Part shown: positions 26,156-35,602 of the stretch, in pieces | Position numbering within the stretch: position 1 is the first letter of the stretch | Layout of the letters: each line of letters opens with the position of its first letter | Assembly: GCA_041393535.1 (NCBI GenBank) | Contig: JAWKJY010000015.1 | Coordinates: 23,077 to 87,076, forward strand | Origin: JAWKJY01 sp041393535 | Lineage (GTDB): Bacteria; Actinomycetota; Thermoleophilia; Gaiellales; Gaiellaceae | Direction: 5' to 3' | DNA: 64,000 bases | Translations under genes and position numbers: made by a program | Notes under the pieces: model-generated | Told to the model about the DNA's origin: nothing | Databases searched by the model: none | The model's input: the letters and a program-made list of their open reading frames with translations, nothing else

Positions 26156-26872
26156 ATGGATACCCGGGAGCCGGAGGGCTGGCGGGCCTGGCACACGGTG
26201 GTGCGCCTGCCGGAGTTCCCCGTCGAGGTCGACCGGACGGCGCTCGTCGTGATCGACGTGACGTACCAGCAGGCGGCCCGCGAGCACGGCATCTGCAGGC
26301 GGATCGCCGAGGCCGGGAACGGGGACGACCTCGCCTACTACCTCGACCGCATGGAGGGGACGGTCGTGCCGGCCCTGCAGCGGCTGACCGCGGCGTTCCG
26401 CGCGCACGGCGCGCCGGTGATCTACACGCGCTGCGTGTCGCTGCGCGGCGACGGCTCCGACCAGACCTGGCGCCACCGCGCGTTCGGGCTCGTCGCGGGC
26501 GTCGACGACCACGACGCGCAGATGCTCGACGAGATCGCGCCGCAGCCCGGCGACATCGTCCTGAACAAGACCGGCTCGAGCGTCTTCACCTCGACGAACT
26601 GCGAGCACCTGCTGCGCAACATGGGGATCACGACGCTCGTGATCACGGGGATCTTCACGAACAGCTGCGTCGAGGGCACGGTGCGCGACGCGGGCGACCT
26701 CGACTTCCGCGTCCTCGTCGCGGAGGACGCCTGCGCCGCGATGAGCCCGAGCGGCCATCGCAAGGCGATCGAGTACCTCGACGGCAACTTCGGCCACGTC
26801 AAGCCGACGGACGAGATCGTCGGCCTGCTCGAGGCGAGCGCGGCCGCGCGGCTCGCGCGCGTCGGGGACTGA
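26156..26872 (+). CDS. Isochorismatase-like cysteine hydrolase, N-carbamoylsarcosine amidase type (copy 2)
   Basis: This 238-residue paralog of the 17758 gene has the same triad: Asp in ALVVIDVTYQQ, Lys in VLNKTGSSVFTSTN, Cys in ITGIFTNSCVEGTVRD. The oxyanion-hole cis-peptide region lies just before the Cys. It would hydrolyse an N-carbamoyl amine or another small amide. It has GAGGAGG before ATG 26156 and a GC hairpin upstream. It stands alone on the plus strand, followed after an esterase on the other strand by the second fused hydantoinase; the pair may still be co-regulated. It differs from copy 1 mainly at the N-terminus and in the segment after VIDVT. Confidence 0.85.
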   Translation: MDTREPEGWRAWHTVVRLPEFPVEVDRTALVVIDVTYQQAAREHGICRRIAEAGNGDDLAYYLDRMEGTVVPALQRLTAAFRAHGAPVIYTRCVSLRGDGSDQTWRHRAFGLVAGVDDHDAQMLDEIAPQPGDIVLNKTGSSVFTSTNCEHLLRNMGITTLVITGIFTNSCVEGTVRDAGDLDFRVLVAEDACAAMSPSGHRKAIEYLDGNFGHVKPTDEIVGLLEASAAARLARVGD

Positions 26873-26887
26873 CGGCGGGATGCAGCG

Positions 26888-26920
26888 GCGGGCGGACGCG
26901 GTCGACCGGCGTCCGCCCGC
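26888..26920. terminator. Bidirectional hairpin between convergent genes
   Basis: A perfect 12-bp stem (GCGGGCGGACGC at 26888-26899 with GCGTCCGCCCGC at 26909-26920) encloses a loop that is itself palindromic around GTCGAC. It lies between the convergent cysteine hydrolase and esterase genes, where a bidirectional terminator is expected. Confidence 0.65.
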
Positions 26921-26939
26921 GCGCCGCGGGACGGTGCGC

Positions 26940-27860
<921 letters not shown>

Positions 27861-27994
27861 CGTGTACCTCCTGGGGAACGCGGTCTGGGACGCGACCGCG
27901 CTCGACGCGGGCGGGGAGCCCGCGCAGGGTAGCGCGATCGGCGTCGGGAGAGGAGCGGGCCCCGCCGGGGCCCGGGAGCGAAGGGAGCAGGGCC

Positions 27995-30900
27995 ATGCAA
28001 CGCCTGGGCGTCGACGTCGGCGGCACGTTCACCGACCTGATCCTCGTCGACGACGAGGGCGCCGTCACCGTCCACAAGGTGCCGAGCACGCCGGCGGATC
28101 CGTCGCAGGGGACGATCGCCGGGGCGCTCGAGCTGTGCGAGCTCGTCGGCGCCCGCCCGGCGGACGTCGCGCAGTTCTTCCACGGGACGACGGTCGCGAC
28201 GAACATCATCCTCGAGCACGCGGGCGCCGAGGTCGGCCTGATCACGACGCGCGGCTTCCGCGACATCCTCCACATCGCGCGCCACAAGAAGCCGCTCAAC
28301 TGGTCGAACTTCCAGGAGCTGCCCTGGCAGGCGTACCCGCTGGCGCGCCGGCGCCACCGGCTGACCGTGAGCGAGCGCGTGACCGCGCCGCACGGCGAGG
28401 TGCTCGTCCCGCTCGACGAGGACGAGGTGCGGGAGGCGGCGCGCGAGCTGCGCCGGGCCGGCGTCGAGGCGGTCGCGATCTGCTTCCTCTTCTCGTTCCT
28501 GAACCCGGAGCACGAGCGGCGCGCCGCGGAGATCGTGCGCGAGGAGTTCCCGGAGGCGTTCCTCTCCGTCCGCCACGAGGTGCTGCCGCAGTACCGCGAG
28601 TACGAGGGCTTCTCGACCGTCTGCCTGAACGCCTACGTCGGCCCGAAGGTGAGCCGCTACGTGCGCGAGCTCGGGGCCGCGATGGGCGCGCAGGGCTTCG
28701 GCGGCGAGCTGCACCTGATGACCTCCGCGGGCGGCGTGATCACCGGCGAGGGCGCCGCGGAGAAGCCGGTCTCGACGCTGTTCTCGGGCCCGGTCGCAGG
28801 TCTCGTCGGCGGCATCTGGGTCGGCCGCGCGGCCGGCCACCCGAGCGTGATCTCGCTCGACGTCGGCGGCACCTCGGCCGACATCGGCGTCGCCCCGGGC
28901 GGCGAGGTGCGGATGCGCCACCTGCTCGACACGCGGGTCGGCGACTACCACGCGATGATCCCGATGGTCGAGATGGACGCGATCGGCGCGGGCGGCGGCT
29001 CGATCGCCTACGTCGACGCGGGCGGCATGTTCAAGGTCGGCCCGCGCTCGGCCGGGGCCGACCCCGGCCCGGCCTGCTACGGGCGGGGCGGCACGGAGCC
29101 GACGGCGACCGACTGCCTGCTCGCGCTCGGGCGCATCTCCCGCCGCGGCCTGCTCGGCGGGCGCGTCCCGGTCGACGTCGACGCGGCGCGCGAGGCGATC
29201 CGGACGCACGTGGCCGGCCGGCTCGGCATGACCGTCGAGGAGGCGGCGCTCGCCGCGCTCCAGATCCAGACCCACGCGATGGTGCAGGCGATCGAGGAGA
29301 ACTCGGTGCGGCGCGGCTACGACCCGCGCGACTTCACGCTCGTCGCCTTCGGCGGCGGTGGCCCGCTCTACGCGTGCGACATCGCGCAGGAGCTCGGCAT
29401 CCCGCACGTCCTCGTCCCGCCGCACCCCGGGATCACCTCGGCGATGGGCCTGCTCGCGACGAACGTCTCCTACGACCAGGTCCGGACGGAGATGGAGCCC
29501 CTGGACGCGGTCGACCTCGACCGGCTCGCAGCCGACCTCGCCGAGCTGGAGCGGCAGGCGCTCGCGCAGCTCGCCCGCGACGGGTTCGCCGGCGACGACG
29601 CGCTCGTCGAGCGCTCCGCCGACTGCCGCTACGTGGGCCAGGGCTACGAGCTGCGCGTGCCGCTGCCGGCCGGGCCGCTCGACGAGGGCTGGCGCGACCG
29701 CGCCCGCGAGACGTTCCACGCCTACCACGAGCGCCGCTACTACCGGCGCTACGAGGACGCGCAGATCCAGCTCGTCAACGTCCACGTGACGGGCGTCGGC
29801 GCGCTGCCCGAGCTCGAGCTGACGCGGCTCGAGCCGGCCGGCGAGCCGGACCCGGCCGAGGCCCTCGTCGCGCGCGAGCCGGTCGTCTTCGTCGTCGCGG
29901 GCGAGGCGCGGACGCTCCCGACCTCGATCTACGACCGCGCGCTGCTGCGCGCGGGGCACGAGGTCGCCGGCCCGGCGATCGTGCGGCAGTTCGACTCCAC
30001 CACCGTCGTCAACCCGGGCCTCGTCGCGACGGTCGACGAGGTGGGCAACCTCGTGATCGACTGCACGCGGGAGCGCGCGACCGGGCTCACCTCGCTCGCG
30101 CCCGGGGCGGCGCAGGCGACGGCCGGGCCCGAGTCGGAGCTCGACCCCGTCACGCTGCGCGTGATCGGCGGCGCCTTCAACGCGATCGCGCACGAGATGG
30201 CGCAGACCGCGATGCGGATGTCGTTCTCGTCGATCATCCGCGAGTCGGAGGACCTCGGCGCGGGCCTGTTCGACGCCGCGGGCGAGGAGCTGTGCGAGAG
30301 CGACACGACGCCGCTCCAGGCGGGCCCGCTGCCGTGGTCGATCCGCGGGATCCTCGAGCGGATGCGCGAGCTGGGCGAGGAGATCGAGGACGGCGACGTC
30401 TTCATCCACAACCACCCGTACCATGGCGCCTCGCACAGCCCCGACGTGATGATCGCCGTGCCGATCTTCGTCGACGGCAGCCACGTCGCCTGGTCGGCCT
30501 GCGTCGCGCACCTGCTCGACATCGGCGGCTCCGCGCCCGGGATCAACCCGAGCTCGATCGACGTCTGGGCGGAGGGGAAGATCTACTGGGCGCTCAAGCT
30601 GCACGAGAAGGGCGTGCGCAACCGCCAGCTCTGGCGGCACATCTTCGAGAACGTCCGCACGAGCCGGATGAACGAGGGTGACCTCGAGGCGCTCCTCTCC
30701 GCCTGCCTGCTCGGGCGCGACCGCTTCCAGGGCGTCGCCGAGAAGTACGGCCTAGAGCAGGTGCTGCGCGCCGCCGCGACCTGGAAGGACTACTCCGAGC
30801 GGATGCTCCGGGCCGAGATCGAGAAGATCCCGGACGGCGTCTACGAGGCGCCCGTCGCGCTGTTCGACAACGACGGGCAGACGCTCGACCGGCCGCTGCC

Positions 30901-31921
30901 GATCCACACGAAGGTGATCGTGCAGGGCTCCGACCTGATCGTCGACCTGGAGGGGACGAGCCCCGAGGTGCCGACGGGGATCAACGTCCCGTTCCTCGGC
31001 TCGACCCAGATGGCCGCGTACTTCACCGTCCGCTCGATCTTCATGGACGAGGCGACCTACTCGGAGTTCATCCCGCAGAACGAGGGGATGTTCCGGCCGA
31101 TCACCGTCCGCGCGCCGGAGGGGTGCCTGTTCAACCCGACCTTCCCGCGCTCGTGCTTCTCTCGCTTCCCGCAGCTCCAGCGCCTCGCCGACAACATCGT
31201 GCTCGCGCTCGCGCCCGCGCTCGGCGAGCGGGCGATGGCCGGGACGTCCGCCCATTGCCACTTCTGCGCCTACTCCGGCTTCGACGCCGAGGCGGGGGAG
31301 TACTGGGTCTACCTCGAGGTGAACGAGGGCTCGTACGGCGGCCGGCGCGGCAAGGACGGCATGGACGCGGTCGACTCGCTGATCCCGAACACGCGCAACA
31401 ACCCGATCGAGGAGCTCGAGTGGCGCTTCCCGCTGCGCTGCGAGCGCTACGAGCTGCGCGACGAGCCGGCGGCCGCGGGCGAGTGGCGCGGCGGGATCGG
31501 GATCGTCCGCGAGAACCGCTTCCTCGTCGACGGCTTCTTCGGCTGCGAGGGGACGCGCCAGCTCGAGGAGGATCCGCCGCGCGGCGTCGAGGGCGGCGTC
31601 AACGGCGTCGTCGGGGCGCTCGTGAAGAACCCCGGCACGGCCGCGGAGGAGCCGCTGAACCCGATCGTCACGGGCGTCCCCATCCGGGCGGGCGACCTCT
31701 TCCGCATCGTCGCCCCGAACGGCGGCGGCTTCGGCGACCCGCTGAAGCGCGACCCGTGGCGGGTGCGCGAGGACGTGCTCGACGGCTTCGCGACCCTCGC
31801 GCAGGCGCGGGACGTCTACGGCGTCGCGCTCTCCGACGCGCTCGAGCTCGACCTCGGCGCGCCGCGCGCGCGCCGCGAGGCGATGGCTCGCGCGGGCGAG
31901 GGCGTTCCCGCAGGGGACTGA
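27995..31921 (+). CDS. Fused HyuA-HyuB hydantoinase/5-oxoprolinase family protein (copy 2)
   Basis: This 1308-residue paralog of the 18501 protein has the same two-domain order. HyuA part: MQRLGVDVGGTFTDLILVDD, FFHGTTVATNIILEH, SLDVGGTSADIGVAPGG, AFGGGGPLYACDIAQE, CRYVGQGYELRVPLP. HyuB part from about residue 715: MSFSSIIRESEDLGAGLFD, VFIHNHPYHGASHSPDV (first variable metal or substrate position His instead of Asp in NHP versus NDP), IPNTRNNPIEELEWRF and APNGGGFGDPLKRDP. The NDP-to-NHP and SGGGYG-to-NGGGFG differences suggest another substrate from copy 1. ATG 27995 has GGGAG upstream. The gene is intact over 3.9 kb and ends before a strong hairpin shared with the convergent STAS gene. Confidence 0.92.
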   Translation: MQRLGVDVGGTFTDLILVDDEGAVTVHKVPSTPADPSQGTIAGALELCELVGARPADVAQFFHGTTVATNIILEHAGAEVGLITTRGFRDILHIARHKKPLNWSNFQELPWQAYPLARRRHRLTVSERVTAPHGEVLVPLDEDEVREAARELRRAGVEAVAICFLFSFLNPEHERRAAEIVREEFPEAFLSVRHEVLPQYREYEGFSTVCLNAYVGPKVSRYVRELGAAMGAQGFGGELHLMTSAGGVITGEGAAEKPVSTLFSGPVAGLVGGIWVGRAAGHPSVISLDVGGTSADIGVAPGGEVRMRHLLDTRVGDYHAMIPMVEMDAIGAGGGSIAYVDAGGMFKVGPRSAGADPGPACYGRGGTEPTATDCLLALGRISRRGLLGGRVPVDVDAAREAIRTHVAGRLGMTVEEAALAALQIQTHAMVQAIEENSVRRGYDPRDFTLVAFGGGGPLYACDIAQELGIPHVLVPPHPGITSAMGLLATNVSYDQVRTEMEPLDAVDLDRLAADLAELERQALAQLARDGFAGDDALVERSADCRYVGQGYELRVPLPAGPLDEGWRDRARETFHAYHERRYYRRYEDAQIQLVNVHVTGVGALPELELTRLEPAGEPDPAEALVAREPVVFVVAGEARTLPTSIYDRALLRAGHEVAGPAIVRQFDSTTVVNPGLVATVDEVGNLVIDCTRERATGLTSLAPGAAQATAGPESELDPVTLRVIGGAFNAIAHEMAQTAMRMSFSSIIRESEDLGAGLFDAAGEELCESDTTPLQAGPLPWSIRGILERMRELGEEIEDGDVFIHNHPYHGASHSPDVMIAVPIFVDGSHVAWSACVAHLLDIGGSAPGINPSSIDVWAEGKIYWALKLHEKGVRNRQLWRHIFENVRTSRMNEGDLEALLSACLLGRDRFQGVAEKYGLEQVLRAAATWKDYSERMLRAEIEKIPDGVYEAPVALFDNDGQTLDRPLPIHTKVIVQGSDLIVDLEGTSPEVPTGINVPFLGSTQMAAYFTVRSIFMDEATYSEFIPQNEGMFRPITVRAPEGCLFNPTFPRSCFSRFPQLQRLADNIVLALAPALGERAMAGTSAHCHFCAYSGFDAEAGEYWVYLEVNEGSYGGRRGKDGMDAVDSLIPNTRNNPIEELEWRFPLRCERYELRDEPAAAGEWRGGIGIVRENRFLVDGFFGCEGTRQLEEDPPRGVEGGVNGVVGALVKNPGTAAEEPLNPIVTGVPIRAGDLFRIVAPNGGGFGDPLKRDPWRVREDVLDGFATLAQARDVYGVALSDALELDLGAPRARREAMARAGEGVPAGD

Positions 31922-31942
31922 GGCGCGAGGTCGGGCCGGTGT

Positions 31943-32398
31943 CTACGCGCCGTCCGGGTCCGCCCACCCGGACGGCGCGTTCACGCCCGAGAGCGCGGCC
32001 CGGGCCGCGTCGTCGGCGTCGCCGAAGACCGGGAAGACGGAGAGCAGCCCGGTCAGCTCGAGCGTCTTGTGGACGCTCGGCGTCGAGCCCTCCGGCAGGA
32101 GGAACGCGAAGCCCAGCCCCGTCTCCCGCGACCGCCGGAGGGCGCCGACGATCGCGCCGAGGATGCTCGAGTCGAGGAAGGTGGTGGGCGAGAGCGCGAC
32201 CACGACGGCGCGCCGCTCGAGCGCCGCGTCGCGCAGCTCGGAGCGCAGCTCCGGCGCGGTCGAGAGGTCGTGCTCGCCGACGAGCTCGAGCACGGCGAGC
32301 CCCGGCCGCGAGCGGTCGATCCGGATCTCGGGCGCCGTCGCGGTGCTGGCGTGCACGCCGCCGCTCGCGGGTGCGGAGCTCGTCGGCTGGGGTTCCAT
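31943..32398 (-). CDS. STAS-domain anti-sigma factor antagonist
   Basis: This 151-residue protein has a STAS fold: PGLAVLELVGEHDLSTAPEL, RRAVVVALSPTTFLDSSILG (the phosphorylatable Ser in FLDSS) and GLGFAFLLPEGSTPSVHKTL, LTGLLSVFPVF. SpoIIAA/RsbV-type antagonists bind an anti-sigma kinase unless phosphorylated. No partner kinase or sigma factor is in the window, so this is an orphan. ATG 32398 has GGAGGTGAGG immediately upstream. Its last 13 codons are encoded inside a perfect 15-bp hairpin. Confidence 0.85.
   Translation of the reverse strand: MEPQPTSSAPASGGVHASTATAPEIRIDRSRPGLAVLELVGEHDLSTAPELRSELRDAALERRAVVVALSPTTFLDSSILGAIVGALRRSRETGLGFAFLLPEGSTPSVHKTLELTGLLSVFPVFGDADDAARAALSGVNAPSGWADPDGA
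31945..31980. terminator. 15-bp perfect hairpin overlapping the STAS gene 3-prime end
   Basis: ACGCGCCGTCCGGGT (31945-31959) and ACCCGGACGGCGCGT (31966-31980) pair perfectly around a 6-nt loop. The hairpin begins 24 nt after the hydantoinase stop (31921) and covers the STAS stop codon, serving as a bidirectional terminator for the convergent pair while also encoding the C-terminus of the STAS protein. Confidence 0.75.
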
Positions 32399-32688
32399 CC
32401 TCACCTCCGTCGCGGGCCGTCCAGGCGCGGCGGGTCGGGTCGGCGCCCCCGGTCGCAACCGGGCGCGGCCGCGCCGCCGCGTGCTGCGTTGTTCCCCGGG
32501 AGCGGGCGAACGAAACGCCCTCGACATCCGTCCGACCCGGGCGCGACCTCGACCGCCTGCGCGGGACGAGGCCGGCCCGCGAGAGGCGTCGCTCCCGGAG
32601 CGCCGGCCGCCGGGCGCGGAGCGGGCGGCCCCGCGCCGGCGGACCCGGCACGATTCCCTCGCCGGGACGGCACGAGAACGGAGGCGGG

Positions 32689-33873
32689 ATGGGCGAGGCG
32701 TACCTGGTCGGAGGCGTGCGAACGCCGTTCGGCCGCTATCGCGGCGCGCTGGCGGGGGCGCGGCCCGACGACCTCGCAGCGGCCGTCGTCCGAGGCGCGC
32801 TCGAGCGCGCCGGCGTACCCGACGAGGCCGTCGGCGAGGTGATCCTCGGTGCGGGCAACCAGGCGGGGGAGGACAACCGCAACGTCGCCCGGATGGCCGC
32901 GCTGCTCGCAGGGCTCCCGGTCGAGGTCCCCGGCTTCACGGTCAACCGGCTCTGCGCGAGTGGGCTGCAGGCGGTCGTCTCGGCCGCGCTGCAGGTGCGC
33001 GCGGGCGAGGCGGACGTGGTCGTCGCGGGCGGCGTCGAGTCGATGACGCGCGCGCCCATGGTGCTGCCGAAGGGGGACCGGCCGTTCTCGGCGTCGCCGG
33101 AGGTCGCCGACACGACGCTGGGCTGGCGCCTCGTCAACGTGCGCATGCGCGCGCTCGACGGCGGCGAGGCGACGATCTCGCTCGGCGAGACGGCCGAGAA
33201 GGTCGCGCGCCTCGACGGGATCACGCGCGAGGACTCGGACGCCTTCGGCCTGCGCTCGCAGCGGCTGGCCGAGCGCGCCGCCGACGCGCTCGCGGCGGAC
33301 GTGATCCCCGTCCAGGTCGGCAGGGCCAGGGTCGAGCGCGACGAGGTGCCCCGGCCGGACACGTCGGCGGAGGCGCTCGCCGCGCTGCCGCCCGCGTTCG
33401 CCGCCGACGGGATCGTCACCGCAGGGACGGCCTCGCCGCTCTCCGACGGCGCCGCGGCCCTCGTGGTCGCGAGCGGCGAGGCCGTCGAGCGGCTCGGGCT
33501 GACGCCCCGCGCACGCCTCGTCGCGGCCGCCTCCGCCGGCGTCGCCCCGAGCGTGATGGGGCTCGGCCCCGTGCCGGCGACCGAGCGGGTGCTCGCCCGC
33601 GCCGGCTGGACGATCGGCGACCTCGACGCGGTCGAGATCAACGAGGCGTTCGCGCCGCAGGTGATCGCGTGCGTCCGCCGGCTCGGCCTCGACCCGGAGA
33701 CCGTGAACGCGGAAGGCGGCGCGATCGCGCTCGGGCATCCGCTCGGCGCGAGCGGCGCGCGGCTCGCGATCGCGCTGCTCGGGCGGCTCGAGCGGACCGG
33801 CGGCCGGCGCGGCCTCGCGTCGCTCTGCATCGGCGTCGGCCAGGGGCTCTCGGTCCTCGTCGAGCGCGTCTAG
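32689..33873 (+). CDS. Thiolase (acetyl-CoA acyltransferase, 3-oxoadipyl-CoA thiolase by context)
   Basis: This 394-residue thiolase has the nucleophilic Cys in FTVNRLCASGLQAV, the His in NAEGGAIALGHPLGASGAR and the second Cys in LASLCIGVGQGLS. GGVESMTRAPMVLPK and EINEAFAPQVIACVRRLG are typical of degradative PcaF/AtoB-like enzymes. It would cleave a 3-oxoacyl-CoA with CoA. The adjacent CoA-transferase and maleylacetate reductase genes suggest 3-oxoadipyl-CoA as the substrate (giving succinyl-CoA and acetyl-CoA), but acetoacetyl-CoA is also possible. GGAGGCGGG precedes ATG 32689. Confidence 0.88.
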   Translation: MGEAYLVGGVRTPFGRYRGALAGARPDDLAAAVVRGALERAGVPDEAVGEVILGAGNQAGEDNRNVARMAALLAGLPVEVPGFTVNRLCASGLQAVVSAALQVRAGEADVVVAGGVESMTRAPMVLPKGDRPFSASPEVADTTLGWRLVNVRMRALDGGEATISLGETAEKVARLDGITREDSDAFGLRSQRLAERAADALAADVIPVQVGRARVERDEVPRPDTSAEALAALPPAFAADGIVTAGTASPLSDGAAALVVASGEAVERLGLTPRARLVAAASAGVAPSVMGLGPVPATERVLARAGWTIGDLDAVEINEAFAPQVIACVRRLGLDPETVNAEGGAIALGHPLGASGARLAIALLGRLERTGGRRGLASLCIGVGQGLSVLVERV

Positions 33874-33878
33874 GGACG

Positions 33879-33918
33879 TGTCCGGAAACGCAGCAGCGCG
33901 GAAGGCCCTTTCCGGACA
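33879..33918. terminator. TGTCCGGAAA / TTTCCGGACA inverted repeat
   Basis: A perfect 10-bp inverted repeat (33879-33888 and 33909-33918) with a 20-nt loop follows the thiolase stop by 5 nt. It may terminate or attenuate transcription before the CoA-transferase genes, or serve as an operator. The latter would place a regulator site about 50 nt upstream of the next -10 box. Confidence 0.55.
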
Positions 33919-33964
33919 GCCCCTGGGTGACGCGGCCGGCCCGCGCGCCGGCGGGCGCCCGCTC

Positions 33965-33970
33965 TAGGCT
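33965..33970 (+). promoter_or_regulatory. TAGGCT -10 box of a leaderless transcript
   Basis: TAGGCT lies 9 nt before an ATG at 33980 that opens an 11-codon frame. With transcription starting about 7 nt downstream, the message would have almost no leader. Confidence 0.45.
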
Positions 33971-33979
33971 TGGGCCCGC

Positions 33980-34015
33980 ATGGGCGACCTCCGGACACGA
34001 GCGGGACGGCCATGA
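33980..34015 (+). CDS. 11-codon upstream frame overlapping the CoA-transferase A start
   Basis: The frame MGDLRTRAGRP ends in TGA at 34013-34015, overlapping ATG 34012 of the CoA-transferase alpha gene (ATGA). The downstream gene has only a weak ribosome site, so its translation may depend on ribosomes finishing this leaderless mini-frame. It may equally be a chance frame. Confidence 0.4.
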   Translation: MGDLRTRAGRP

Positions 34016-34845
34016 GCCGCCGCGCCGTCCTCCAGCCGCTCGCCGACGCGATCGCGGCCAACGTCCGCGACGGCGACGCCGTCGCCCTCGAGGGCTTCAC
34101 GCACCTGATCCCGTTCGCCGCCGGGCACGAGATCGCGCGCCAGGGCCGCCGCGAGCTGACGCTCGTGCGGATGACGCCCGATCTGATCTACGACCAGCTG
34201 ATCGGCGTCGGCTGCGCCGCGCGGCTCGTCTTCTCGTACGGCGGGAACCCCGGGGTCGGCTCGCTCCATCGCTTCCGCGACGCGATCGAGCACGGCTGGC
34301 CGAACCCCGTCGAGGTGCTCGAGCACTCGCACGCGGGCATGGCGAACGCCTACGTGGCGGGCGCCTCGCGCCTGCCGTTCGGCGTGCTCCGCGGGTACGC
34401 GGGCACCGACCTCGCCGCGCGGAGCCCGCTCGTCGCGTCGATCGAGTGCCCCTTCACCGGCGAGCGGCTCTCTGCCGTCCGGGCGCTCAACCCCGACGTC
34501 GCGGTGATCCACGCGCAGCAGGCGGACCGGCGCGGGAACGTCATGCTCTGGGGCCTCTCGGGCGTCCAGAAGGAGGCGGTGCTCGCCGCGTCCCGCGCGA
34601 TCGCGACGGTCGAGGAGGTGGTCGATGAGCTGGAGCCGCGCCCGCACGCGGTCGTCCTGCCGTCGTGGACGCTGACGGCGATCGCGCACGTCCCCGGGGG
34701 CGCCTGGCCGTCCTACGCCGCCGGGTACTCCGTCCGCGACAACGACTTCTACGCCGCGTGGGAGCCGATCTCGAAGGACCGCGACGCGTTCCTCGCGTGG
34801 ATGCGCGAGCACGTCCTCGACGCGCCGGGCCCGGGGGCGGCGTGA
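34012..34845 (+). CDS. CoA-transferase alpha subunit (3-oxoacid/glutaconate type)
   Basis: This 277-residue class I CoA-transferase subunit begins SRRAVLQPLADAIAANVRDG and has GFTHLIPFAAGHEIARQ, VFSYGGNPGVGSLHRFRDA, and NPDVAVIHAQQADRRGNVML. The layout matches glutaconate/3-oxoadipate CoA-transferase alpha subunits (GctA, CatI, IpdA relatives). By context it is proposed to activate 3-oxoadipate with succinyl-CoA. Its stop overlaps the GTG start of the beta subunit by 4 nt (GTGA), as expected for subunits made in equal amounts. Confidence 0.85.
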   Translation: MSRRAVLQPLADAIAANVRDGDAVALEGFTHLIPFAAGHEIARQGRRELTLVRMTPDLIYDQLIGVGCAARLVFSYGGNPGVGSLHRFRDAIEHGWPNPVEVLEHSHAGMANAYVAGASRLPFGVLRGYAGTDLAARSPLVASIECPFTGERLSAVRALNPDVAVIHAQQADRRGNVMLWGLSGVQKEAVLAASRAIATVEEVVDELEPRPHAVVLPSWTLTAIAHVPGGAWPSYAAGYSVRDNDFYAAWEPISKDRDAFLAWMREHVLDAPGPGAA

Positions 34846-35602
34846 GCGACGGGGCCGCCTGGACGGCCGACGAGCTGATGACCGTGGTCGCCTCGCGCGA
34901 GCTGCGCGACGGCCAGGTCTGCCTCGTCGGCGTGGGGCCGCCGAACGCCGCGGTCAACCTCGCACGCCGCCTGCACGCCCCCGACTGCGTCCTCGTCTAC
35001 GAGTCGGGCGCGATCGGGGCGAGGCCGCAGCGGCTGCCGCTCTCGATCGGGGACGACGACCTGGCCGCGACCGCGGACGAGCTCGTCTCCGTCCCCGAGA
35101 TGTTCAACTACTGGATCGGCGGCGGCCGGATCGACGTCGGCTTCCTCGGCGCCGCGCAGATCGACCGCTTCGGGAACGTCAACACCACGGTGATCGGCAC
35201 GTACGAGCGGCCGGCCGTCCGCCTGCCCGGCGCGGGCGGGGCGCCCGAGATCGCGGCCGCCGCGCGCGAGGTGATCGTGCTGCTCCGCCACTCGCCGCGC
35301 GCGCTCGTCGAGCGGCTCGACTTCGTCACGTCGGTCGGGCACGGCGGGCCGGAGCTCCCCGCGCGTCGCTCGGCTTCGCCGGCGCGGGCCCGGTCGCCGT
35401 GATCACCGATCTCGGCGTGCTGCGGCCGGGCGCCGACGGGGAGCTCGAGCTGGCCGCGCTCTGCCCGGGCGCGACCGTCGAGCAGGCGCGCGAGCGGACG
35501 GGCTGGCCGCTGCGCGTGCGCGAGCCGCTCGCGGCGATCGAGCCGCCGCGCGCGCTCGAGCTCGAGACGCTGCGCGCGCTGCGCGCCGGCAGGGACGCCT
35601 GA
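34842..35602 (+). pseudogene. CoA-transferase beta subunit, one missing C near 35360
   Basis: The first 170 residues carry the catalytic glutamate segment CVLVYESGAIGARPQ, and then SVPEMFNYWIGGGRIDVGFL, GAAQIDRFGNVNTTVIG and LDFVTSVGHGG. The reading frame then breaks. Adding one C to the CCCC run at 35358-35361 continues it as RASLGFAGAGPVAVITDLGV and on to LRALRAGRDA, stop TGA at 35600-35602, for about 253 residues, the normal size. The Glu in ESG forms the acyl-glutamyl anhydride. The stop overlaps the ATG of maleylacetate reductase (TGATG). The operon organisation argues that the gene is functional and the indel artefactual. Confidence 0.8.

Noticed and set aside
32399..32688. Possible small gene in the gap between the STAS and thiolase genes
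   Set aside because: Open frames there are extensions of the neighbouring genes with Arg/Pro-rich composition; the STAS start with its own GGAGGTGAGG fixes the boundary.
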